In this document: piece after piece, positions 8,034 to 14,948 of the stretch
Numbering within the stretch: position 1 is the first letter of the stretch
How the letters are laid out: every line of letters starts with the position of its first letter
Assembly: GCA_035560815.1 (NCBI GenBank)
Contig: DATMYR010000070.1
Coordinates: 1 to 64,000, forward strand
DNA length: 64,000 nucleotides
DNA from: UBA5314 sp035560815
GTDB lineage: Bacteria; Bacillota; Syntrophomonadia; Syntrophomonadales; Syntrophomonadaceae
Reading direction: 5' to 3'
Made by a program: the position numbers and the translations under genes
Notes under the pieces: model-generated
Seen by the model: only the letters and a program-made list of their open reading frames with translations
Databases searched by the model: none
Told to the model about the DNA's origin: nothing

Positions 8034-8461
8034 GAGCTCATCTCCCCCTCTTTTGCGAGGCACATTTGCTCCTCGGTCCAGGCTTTATAAGCCCGGGGAT
8101 CCATGAGTTTGCTGATTTCACCAACATCAGTCAGCTCCATCCGGAACATCCAACCCTGTCCGTAGGCATCAGTATTTACCTGGCGCGGGTCCTCCTCAAG
8201 CTGTCGGTTTACTTCCACCACTACCCCGGATAGCGGTGCTTTGAGGCTGCCCACCCATTTGCCTGATTCGATGGAACCGACCTTTTCACCCCTCAGGACA
8301 ACGGTGCCTTCGGAAACCAGGTCCAGGTAAAGAATGTCACCGATATTGCTCTGCCCTGCTTCCGTCATTCCGATAACTGCCTGATTACCAGTGACCTTTA
8401 TCCAATAATCGCCCCAGTCATAATAAAGATCTTCGGGAATTCGCCAATTATCAACTTGCAT
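8030..8461 (-). CDS. GcvH-like lipoyl carrier protein 1
   Basis: 143-residue single lipoyl-domain protein of the glycine-cleavage H family. The likely lipoylated residue is K68 in ESGKW. Classical GcvH has ESVKA here; the GKW form is what I associate with LbpA-type carriers. It has the typical start (IPEDLYYDWGDYWIKV) and C-terminal GWMFRM strand. No glycine-cleavage T or P protein is nearby. It is flanked by two lipoate ligases and overlaps the second, pointing to a dedicated carrier for lipoyl assembly or electron transfer. A second homologue is at 12398. Confidence 0.88.
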   Translation of the reverse strand: MQVDNWRIPEDLYYDWGDYWIKVTGNQAVIGMTEAGQSNIGDILYLDLVSEGTVVLRGEKVGSIESGKWVGSLKAPLSGVVVEVNRQLEEDPRQVNTDAYGQGWMFRMELTDVGEISKLMDPRAYKAWTEEQMCLAKEGEMSS

Positions 8462-8483
8462 CTCTTATTCCCCCCTTGATACT

Positions 8484-9374
8484 TCATATCGCCACAACCT
8501 GGTCAGAATCTTGCTTCAAAACAATATTGAGTTCAACACCATTCCTTTCAAACACCAAACAGTTCTCCTGGGAACTACATGTTTCCTGGCTAAGGTATAT
8601 CCCTTCAGAGATTTTCACCCTGCGTTTTACTGGCCTGCGGCCCGGCATTTGCAGCCACTCCGGCGAAATAAGCCGCTCCCCTACCTGCCGGGTTGTACTC
8701 CTTAGTTCCCCATCCACCGTACAGGGGGTCAAACTCCCCAGTTCCTGGTAGAATCCGCTGATCAGACCACTCACCAGGTACGAATAATCCAGCGGTTTCT
8801 CACACCAATCAGCCAGGGTCGTAATATTCTCCCGCATAGTCTGGAAAAGATATTCGCGGAAGATCTCATTGGGGAGTCGCAATACTTTACTCATGGTATG
8901 AAAATCAAAATCCAACAAAAGATTGCCTACATAGACCACACATTCATCAATATCCCCACAGGCGTTTCCCGAGCACTTTAAACCCCGAGCGGCTAAATCC
9001 GCTGGCGCCTTCAGTTCTACCGGCATATTCAAACTCTGGTAGACAGAGATGGCCGGTTGTAAAAATTTTTGATAAAATTCGGTACGCCGTAAGGGCACCA
9101 GGGGGTTGTCGCGTCTGAGCACAAGTTGATAAAAAACCTGTTGACTATCCAGGTAAACCACCCCGCCGCCCGTTTCACGACGTAATAGAGGAATTCCTTT
9201 TTTACGACAATAGGACTGGTCGATTTCATGGTCGAGGTCATCGTGCAAACCCAGGCAGACATAAGCAGAATCCGGATAACATATGATGAGTCCTTCACGG
9301 CCGAGCAGCGCCAGAGCATGATACAGGCTCTGCGATTCAATCCAGCTAACCGGACCCAGGTTGTATAGATTCAT
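8484..9374 (-). CDS. lipoate-protein ligase (LplA/BPL fold)
   Basis: 296-residue ligase with the loop RRETGGGVVYLD (about 65-76) and the lysine segment GLKCSGNACG (about 131). It ends with a poorly conserved domain of about 70 residues. It should activate a fatty acid or lipoate with ATP and transfer it to a carrier lysine. It diverges from the other ligase at 6960, suggesting a different carrier or donor. The start is ATG 9374 with GGGAGG upstream; next in the operon is GcvH-like carrier 1. Confidence 0.85.
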   Translation of the reverse strand: MNLYNLGPVSWIESQSLYHALALLGREGLIICYPDSAYVCLGLHDDLDHEIDQSYCRKKGIPLLRRETGGGVVYLDSQQVFYQLVLRRDNPLVPLRRTEFYQKFLQPAISVYQSLNMPVELKAPADLAARGLKCSGNACGDIDECVVYVGNLLLDFDFHTMSKVLRLPNEIFREYLFQTMRENITTLADWCEKPLDYSYLVSGLISGFYQELGSLTPCTVDGELRSTTRQVGERLISPEWLQMPGRRPVKRRVKISEGIYLSQETCSSQENCLVFERNGVELNIVLKQDSDQVVAI

Positions 9375-9418
9375 TGCTCTTGCCTCCCTGCCAGGCCTAG
9401 GCCTTACTCAATTGGCCC

Positions 9419-9724
9419 TTAGAATATTTCGTCACCGCTCTTGAAATCCAGGCCGGGATGATTATCAAAACGCACAACACCTACCACCGCTTTATCGCCA
9501 ACCGCTTTCTTCACCTCGGCGGCGCCTATGATCCCAAATCCTGCACATAGTTCGATGGCTCCAATACCCTCATCAACCAGTTCTTTCGCTGCTTTCACCG
9601 CCATGGCATAGTCTTTTACCCCTACTACTGTCAGCTCAACTACTGGGGTCTCCACGACCGCCCTATTTTTCTGATAATCCGCTTCCGGGGCCACAAAGAT
9701 AAAACCTGCTTTCAAACTCGCCAT
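9419..9724 (-). CDS. DUF6506-like small protein of unknown function
   Basis: 101 residues, starting MASLKAGFIFVAPEAD, with a repeated alternation of hydrophobic strands and Ala-rich helices (AMAVKAAKELVDEGIGAIELCAGFG), as in a small alpha/beta fold. ATG 9724 is preceded by AAAGGAG. It lies between the HdrD/GlcF-like Fe-S gene and a lipoate ligase with short gaps, so it is probably co-transcribed. I relate it tentatively to DUF6506 from the overall pattern. No catalytic motif is evident. Confidence 0.7.
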   Translation of the reverse strand: MASLKAGFIFVAPEADYQKNRAVVETPVVELTVVGVKDYAMAVKAAKELVDEGIGAIELCAGFGIIGAAEVKKAVGDKAVVGVVRFDNHPGLDFKSGDEIF

Positions 9725-9755
9725 TTTATCTATCTCCTTTCATATTTGCATGGGT

Positions 9756-10922
9756 TTATCCCATAGCTTCCAATATTAATTGACTTACATCCAAGACCCT
9801 AATTGGAAGTTTCGCTTTTTGTATAGCAGTGATAAGCATTTGTTCGCATTGTTGACAGGCGGAGACAATAATCGTAGCACCCGATGTCTTTATTTCTTCT
9901 AGTCTAAGTTCAGTAATCCTGGCAGCCGTTCCCGGATCAACACTCTGCAGGTTTCCACCTCCACCGCAGCACAGGGACTTTTCGTGGTGATGCTGTAATT
10001 CCACAAAGGTAACTCCTGGAATGGCTTTGATGATTTCCCGGGGGGCGTCATACACTCCACCATTTCTACCCAGATCGCAGGGGTCATGATAGGTGACCAC
10101 CTCATCAAGCTCGTTTAATTCGATTTTGCCCTCTTTTATTAATCTAGCCAGATACTCGGTGGTATGAAGAACCTCCAGCTCATATCCTTGTAACGCTTGT
10201 GCACTGTCATGTTTCCACACATGGTAACAGGAGGCGCAGCTGGCGATCAGGGTGTGAATGTCCAGTTCCTTGATCTTGGCCGCATTGTGCTGAATAAACT
10301 GATCGGCATTATCGACAAATCCGGTGCTGATCAGGGGGAATCCACAGCACCATTCCTCACCCCCCATGGTGATAAAATCAATCTCAGCTTCGGTCAATAT
10401 CTCCGCTACCGCCAGGGGTATCTGCGCGGCCTGGGGGAAAAAGGATGATACACAACCGACAAAGTAACACACTTCCGCTCCTGCCCGGGGCTCCAGAGCC
10501 TCGGGATCATCCAAATCCTGTGCCCATTCCAGCCGGTCGTCATTGCTAAAAGTGGTGATATTTTTGTTGACCAGAAGGTTGTCTTTGATGGCATCATAAG
10601 CCTTGGGCTCTTTTCCCATGGTTGCAATGCGCTTACGCAGGTCCAGCCACAGCTTACGGGTGTTGATACAGGTCGAACAATCCGTCCCGCAGGCCCCGCA
10701 AAGGGTGCATTGGGATACACGTTTAACAAAATCTTCGCTGAGATTTTCTCCTTGATTTTTGGAGAAAATTTCCCGGGCCATACTTATTTTCCCCCTGGGT
10801 GTTGCTGATTCCCATCCCAGTACCTTGTAGATTGGGCAGACATCGCGGCAATAACCGCAGCGGGCGCAGATCAATGCTTCTTTTTCCAGCGTGCTGTAGA
10901 GACTGTCGCTTTCTTTATTCAT
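9756..10922 (-). CDS. HdrD/GlcF-like iron-sulfur oxidoreductase subunit
   Basis: 388 residues. The N-terminus has two [4Fe-4S] ferredoxin motifs (C19, C22, C25, C29 and C72, C75, C78, C82). Two CCG domains follow: C152/C157, C192-C193-G, C229/C232 and C282, C318-C319-G, C356/C359. CCG domains bind the noncubane cluster that reduces disulfides in heterodisulfide reductase, and also occur in GlcF/LutA. The gene begins three bases after the FAD protein's stop codon, so the two form a flavoprotein/Fe-S pair. Set among lipoyl carriers and ligases, it may oxidise dihydrolipoyl groups (inference). It could instead be a 2-hydroxyacid oxidase subunit. Confidence 0.9.
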   Translation of the reverse strand: MNKESDSLYSTLEKEALICARCGYCRDVCPIYKVLGWESATPRGKISMAREIFSKNQGENLSEDFVKRVSQCTLCGACGTDCSTCINTRKLWLDLRKRIATMGKEPKAYDAIKDNLLVNKNITTFSNDDRLEWAQDLDDPEALEPRAGAEVCYFVGCVSSFFPQAAQIPLAVAEILTEAEIDFITMGGEEWCCGFPLISTGFVDNADQFIQHNAAKIKELDIHTLIASCASCYHVWKHDSAQALQGYELEVLHTTEYLARLIKEGKIELNELDEVVTYHDPCDLGRNGGVYDAPREIIKAIPGVTFVELQHHHEKSLCCGGGGNLQSVDPGTAARITELRLEEIKTSGATIIVSACQQCEQMLITAIQKAKLPIRVLDVSQLILEAMG

Positions 10923-10925
10923 GAT

Positions 10926-12374
10926 CTACCACCCCTTTCCCAGTACTTTTCTAACCCCGGCCAACACATTCATACCTACGCTAAAATTGAAGGGATTCAA
11001 CATAAGTGGCGAGCGGTAGACCTTGCCCGGATTCATAATGCCCTTACCATCAAGGGAATGCTTCCTATTTCTCAACTCGCCCAGCTTTGCCACCTCGTAG
11101 ATCCGGCTTAAATAGGGGGTGTTCCATAATCCCACCCCGTAAGGATACCCACCATGGCGGTAGCCAATATCTTGAATCTTTTTTACCAGGCTGAGATTGA
11201 TAATATACCTGATGGTTTTGCTTTCATCGGCATAGAAGGTAGTCATCATGGTGACGTATTCCGGGGTAACCACATGACCGTAAGAAATAAGATTTAGTTC
11301 ATAGCCACGGCTCATTTTTTGCACATCTTCCAAATAACCGGTCAGTTCCTTGATGGGCAGCCAGACTTCCCCGCCCAATACTGAAGGACCACCTCGTTTA
11401 AGCTTCATGGCCTTATATCGTTCTCTCCACTCCAGCTCCGCGGTTTCCCGGGGAAGGAGAATCATACGCTTATCGGCAGCAGCCAGGCCGGTAATACTCT
11501 CCTCCGCCTGTTGTAATTCCTCTTCTGAACCCTCATAATCCACCCCCACCAGGCAGCCGGTTTCCATATTGGCTGGTGAAAATCCAAGCACCTGCAGAGC
11601 TTTCAAACAGTAGTGATCGGAAAAGTGCATGTTGTAGGGCCGAAGCGGTGCTTTAATGATGGCTTCCATTACGCTCAGCATCAGTCCGTCATCGGGAAGC
11701 TGGATCAGAAAGTGTTTCAAAGGGGTAAGCCTACGTACTTCCACTTCCAATTCCGTAAGAATTCCTAAAGTGCCTTCGGATGAGACAAACCAATCCAAGG
11801 AGGGATCCGTTTCCCGGGTAACCCTTTTCACAGTTCCGTCCGGCAGTACTACTTCGGCCGATTTGACCTGGGAAAACAGATTACCGTACTTAAGACTGCC
11901 GATGCCATAACCCATCATACAGAACCATCCGCCCACTGTCGCTGCCGGTGCGCTGCTGGGAACGGATTTGGCCGCCAGACCCCGAGTAAACAAATAGTCA
12001 TCCAACTCGCTCCAGGTGGTGGCCGCTCTGACTTTAACCGCCAACCCGGTCTCATCCACCTCTACAATCCCTTTTAGCAGGTTAAGATCCATCAAAATAC
12101 CATTTTGGGTGGGAACCGAATCGAAATACACCGTGGAGGCACCCGCGCGTGGAGTAACAGGAATCTTGTTCTGGTAAGCGATCCTCAGAATTTCAGCTAC
12201 TTCTTCAGTATTGGCTGGACGCACCACAATGTCAGGCAGAGTATTAAATAGAGGCTTTACCAGCAAAGCGGGTACGGGAGCTAAATCACGGGTATATAGA
12301 GAACGTTCAAACTCCGAAACCGTCGCTCGGTCGCCATATTTGTCCAGGATTTCTTGAAAAAGTTCTTTAGTCAC
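10926..12374 (-). CDS. FAD-linked oxidoreductase, GlcD-like
   Basis: 482-residue flavoprotein of the PCMH/vanillyl-alcohol-oxidase fold. The FAD-binding part is recognisable as IVVRPANTEEVAEIL, TPRAGASTVYF, PAATVGGWFCMMGYGIGS and SSEGTLGILTE (residues about 45-215). The C-terminal FAD-oxidase cap ends with KGIMNPGKVY. Relatives oxidise D-lactate, glycolate or other 2-hydroxyacids and pass electrons to a GlcF-type partner, here the next gene. It follows GcvH-like carrier 2 by 23 bases. The substrate is unknown; context suggests a link to lipoyl-bound electrons. Confidence 0.9.
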   Translation of the reverse strand: MTKELFQEILDKYGDRATVSEFERSLYTRDLAPVPALLVKPLFNTLPDIVVRPANTEEVAEILRIAYQNKIPVTPRAGASTVYFDSVPTQNGILMDLNLLKGIVEVDETGLAVKVRAATTWSELDDYLFTRGLAAKSVPSSAPAATVGGWFCMMGYGIGSLKYGNLFSQVKSAEVVLPDGTVKRVTRETDPSLDWFVSSEGTLGILTELEVEVRRLTPLKHFLIQLPDDGLMLSVMEAIIKAPLRPYNMHFSDHYCLKALQVLGFSPANMETGCLVGVDYEGSEEELQQAEESITGLAAADKRMILLPRETAELEWRERYKAMKLKRGGPSVLGGEVWLPIKELTGYLEDVQKMSRGYELNLISYGHVVTPEYVTMMTTFYADESKTIRYIINLSLVKKIQDIGYRHGGYPYGVGLWNTPYLSRIYEVAKLGELRNRKHSLDGKGIMNPGKVYRSPLMLNPFNFSVGMNVLAGVRKVLGKGW

Positions 12375-12397
12375 CGGTCATCCCCCCTAACATGGGT

Positions 12398-12820
12398 TTA
12401 CCCAGCATGTTTGGCAATCTCCTCTTTGACGAAGTCAATGGCTTTTTCACCATAAAGCAAAGTCGCCTCCACATCAGCCATATTGGCTGGTTCCATGACG
12501 GCAATCCACCCCTGCCCGTAAGGATCATTGTTTAAAGGTTGGGGCGCTGAAGCCAGATCTTTGTTAACATCTAAAACCTTCCCGTTTACGGGTACTGCCA
12601 CCTTACCGGCCCATTTTCCTGACTGCATGGAGCACAGGTTCTTCCCTGCTTCCAGATCCTTCCCGGCTCGGGGCACTCTAATAAAGGTAATTTCTCCGGC
12701 CAGCTGCTGCATAAAGTCTGTTATTCCGATTCTAATTTGACTGCCTTCAACTTTCACCCAGGCATGGTCATTGGTGTAATAAAGATCATCGGGCATTTCA
12801 TATTTGTCGATTTTAGCCAT
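12398..12820 (-). CDS. GcvH-like lipoyl carrier protein 2
   Basis: 140-residue lipoyl-domain protein; the probable lipoylated residue is K69 in MQSGKW. It shares with carrier 1 the opening MPDDLYYTNDHAWVKV and the GKW motif, but the two are clearly diverged. It starts at ATG 12820, one base after the lipA stop, with AAGGGGG upstream, and is followed by the GlcD-like gene. Position between lipA and a flavoprotein suggests it is lipoylated by LipB/LipA and may pass electrons to that flavoprotein (inference). No gcvT or gcvP is seen. Confidence 0.9.
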   Translation of the reverse strand: MAKIDKYEMPDDLYYTNDHAWVKVEGSQIRIGITDFMQQLAGEITFIRVPRAGKDLEAGKNLCSMQSGKWAGKVAVPVNGKVLDVNKDLASAPQPLNNDPYGQGWIAVMEPANMADVEATLLYGEKAIDFVKEEIAKHAG

Positions 12821-12821
12821 C

Positions 12822-13709
12822 TTAACTGACCCCCTTTCTGGTTCTATTCGCGATTATTTTGGAGAGAGATCGAGCCGCATGGTACGAGCTGCGCACCAGG
12901 GGCCCAGCATTAACTTCCAGGAACCCCATGGATTTACCCATTTCCTTCAGCATCTTGAAGACTTCCGGATGCACATATTCAACCACCGGGTGGTGAGAGT
13001 CAGAAGGGCTCAAGTACTGACCCAGGGTGAGAATATCACAGGTTACTGTGCGCAGATCCTCCATGACCTCGATTACTTCCCCATTGGTCTCTCCCAATCC
13101 CAGCATTAAACCGGATTTCGATAATATGCCTGATCCAGACTCACTGACTCTTTTCAGCAATTCTAGAGAACGCTTATATTGGGCCTGGGGCCGGACTGAG
13201 GCATATAGCCGGGGAACCGTCTCTATATTGTGGTTGATTACATCCGGCTCCGCATCCAGCACCTGCTGCAGCGCATCCATGCTTCCTTTGAAATCGGGAA
13301 TCAGCACCTCTATGGTGGCATGCAAGACTTCCTTGCGAATGGCTTTGATGGTGGCGGCAAAATGATCGGCGCCCCCATCCGGCAAATCATCACGGGTAAC
13401 TGAAGTGACGACTACATGTTCTAACCCCAACTGCCGGGCGGTTAAGGCAACAGTTTGCGGCTCATTCGGATCAACTTCTGACGGGCGGCCACTTTCCACT
13501 GCACAGAACCGGCAGTTTCTGGTGCATATATTACCTAAAATCATGAAAGTGCAGGTTTTGCTTGCAAAACACTCCCCGATATTCGGACAGTCGGCACCTT
13601 CGCAAACCGTATGCAGATGCCCTGCATCCAGCAAACGCTTCATTCTGTCCAGGTTTTCAGTATCGGGAACCCGAAGGGTTAACCAATCAGGCCGGTTCAT
13701 ATTGAGCAT
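12822..13709 (-). CDS. lipA: lipoyl synthase LipA
   Basis: 295-residue radical-SAM enzyme that inserts two sulfurs into protein-bound octanoate. The auxiliary-cluster motif CX4CX5C is C36, C41, C47, and the SAM-cluster motif CX3CX2C is C62, C66, C69. VVVTSVTRDDLPDGGA is the family signature and RSSYHA near the end carries the conserved Ser ligand of the auxiliary cluster. The start ATG 13709 overlaps the lipB end by 23 bases, with GGAG upstream. Confidence 0.97.
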   Translation of the reverse strand: MLNMNRPDWLTLRVPDTENLDRMKRLLDAGHLHTVCEGADCPNIGECFASKTCTFMILGNICTRNCRFCAVESGRPSEVDPNEPQTVALTARQLGLEHVVVTSVTRDDLPDGGADHFAATIKAIRKEVLHATIEVLIPDFKGSMDALQQVLDAEPDVINHNIETVPRLYASVRPQAQYKRSLELLKRVSESGSGILSKSGLMLGLGETNGEVIEVMEDLRTVTCDILTLGQYLSPSDSHHPVVEYVHPEVFKMLKEMGKSMGFLEVNAGPLVRSSYHAARSLSKIIANRTRKGVS

Positions 13710-14388
13710 CCTTGACCATCTCCTCGACTTGTTCCAAACGAATGTCTTCCAGGACTATGTTGAATATCCGGCTAAATTGCGAGCGAAGTTCTTCCCTGAC
13801 CAGAGCCATAATCGGACGGTATCCCAATAATTTTTCCATGGAAGTAACTCCCAGGGCACTGATTCCACAAGGAATGATGAATGAAAAATGGCGCATATCA
13901 GGGCATACATTCAGAGAAACCCCGTGCATGGTAACCCATCTTTGCACTGCGATTCCCTCTGCTCCGATTTTGGCGGCTCCCACCCACACTCCTGGGTATT
14001 CCTCTTTGCGTCCGGCCTTGATACTGAAAGAAGCCAGGGTGGCAATCAATATTTGCTCCATCTTACGGGCATAGACATGTACATCACGTCCATACCCATT
14101 GAGATCTATGATCGGATAGCAAATGAGCTGCCCCGGTCCATGATAGGTGACATCTCCACCCCGATCGCTTTCATAAACCTGGATTCCTTCCTGATTCAAA
14201 TACTCTTCACTCATCAGAATGTGCTCGAAACCACCTTTTCTTCCTACTGTAAAGCAGGGATGATGCTCCAGGAAAATGACCGTGTCAGGAACGGTTCCCT
14301 TTCTACGAGCCTGGTTAAGCTGTTTCTGTAAGGTAAAAACTTTCCCATATTCTTCAGTTCCAAGTTCCAGGCAGCATCCTATTTTCAT
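13687..14388 (-). CDS. lipB: octanoyl-ACP:protein octanoyltransferase LipB
   Basis: 233 residues. It moves octanoate from acyl carrier protein to the lipoyl domain, giving LipA its substrate. Family features: FLEHHPCFTVGRKG, SDRGGDVTYHGPGQL, catalytic lysine K140 in GAAKIGAEG, MHGVSLNV, and catalytic C174 in IIPCGI. It overlaps lipA downstream. Upstream lies a REP element rather than a normal intergenic region. With the Lpl/LipS-like genes further on, the locus has two apparently separate lipoate-assembly routes. Confidence 0.96.
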   Translation of the reverse strand: MKIGCCLELGTEEYGKVFTLQKQLNQARRKGTVPDTVIFLEHHPCFTVGRKGGFEHILMSEEYLNQEGIQVYESDRGGDVTYHGPGQLICYPIIDLNGYGRDVHVYARKMEQILIATLASFSIKAGRKEEYPGVWVGAAKIGAEGIAVQRWVTMHGVSLNVCPDMRHFSFIIPCGISALGVTSMEKLLGYRPIMALVREELRSQFSRIFNIVLEDIRLEQVEEMVKDAQYEPA

Positions 14389-14411
14389 GGCATCATCCCC
14401 TGTTCATGATC

Positions 14412-14435
14412 CTAGTCTTCGAATGCATCTAAGCG
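14412..14435 (-). pseudogene. 3' remnant of a second AhpD-like gene
   Basis: On the minus strand this reads CGC TTA GAT GCA TTC GAA GAC TAG, that is RLDAFED and stop. The intact gene at 14574 ends ATG AAT GCT TTG GAT GCT TTT GAA GAC TAG (MNALDAFED). The three differences in the shared part are all third-position and synonymous. This looks like the tail of a lost tandem paralogue, now separated from the intact gene by a REP palindrome. Confidence 0.55.
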
Positions 14436-14460
14436 TAACAAGGGCGTAACAAGGGTAACC

Positions 14461-14560
14461 GTAACAAGGGGACGGTTCCTCTGTTACACTCCCTTTCAGG
14501 AACCACACGTTGGGGCTGCTTTAACCTTGGAGTGTAACATAGGAACCGTCCCCTTGTTAC
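14461..14560. repeat. REP-like GGGGACGGTTCC palindrome
   Basis: Near-perfect inverted repeat with arms of about 32 bases (14461-14492 and 14529-14560), opening GTAACAAGGGGACGGTTCCT. It is preceded by partial tandem copies of GTAACAAGGG from about 14434. This type of dispersed palindrome is common in Firmicutes and is often linked to Y1/IS200-like transposases. None is present here. Confidence 0.85.
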
Positions 14561-14573
14561 ACTGTTCACTAGA

Positions 14574-14918
14574 CTAGTCTTCAAAAGCATCCAAAGCATT
14601 CATAACCGTAGTAGATAGATAGGCCATAGAAGGTGATCCGCCAAAAGCAACGGCTACGGCACAGGCTTCCAGGATTTCTTCCCGGGTGGCTCCCTCTTCC
14701 AGGGCCTGTTTTACATGCAGGTTCATGCAGTATTCGCAACGTGTAAACAAAGCGATTGCCAGTCCAATCATTTCTTTATATTTGCGTTCCAGTTCGCCTT
14801 CCACATAGGCCGCCTGGTCCATTCGCACAAAAGCCGCGCTTAGCTCCGGCGCTTCTTCGCCCACGGCGGCCATACCGGAATACAGGTCGCTTAATACTTC
14901 ATTAGGATCTTTTGCCAT
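14574..14918 (-). CDS. AhpD-like / carboxymuconolactone decarboxylase family protein
   Basis: 114 residues with the AhpD signature CEYCMNLH (C61, C64, H68), the redox-active pair of alkylhydroperoxidase D. The start is ATG 14918 behind GGAGG, removing five upstream in-frame codons. It lies 30 bases after the E2 gene acoC. In Mycobacterium tuberculosis AhpD takes electrons from a lipoylated E2 (DlaT), so an E2-linked thiol-peroxidase role is reasonable here but unproven. Other family members have no known substrate. Confidence 0.9.
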   Translation of the reverse strand: MAKDPNEVLSDLYSGMAAVGEEAPELSAAFVRMDQAAYVEGELERKYKEMIGLAIALFTRCEYCMNLHVKQALEEGATREEILEACAVAVAFGGSPSMAYLSTTVMNALDAFED

Positions 14919-14948
14919 TCTTATTACCTCCATTACATCCGAATTTTG

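Noticed and set aside
8030..8461. Glycine cleavage system H protein in a gcv operon
   Set aside because: No gcvT or gcvP genes in the window; neighbours are lipoate ligases and radical-SAM genes.
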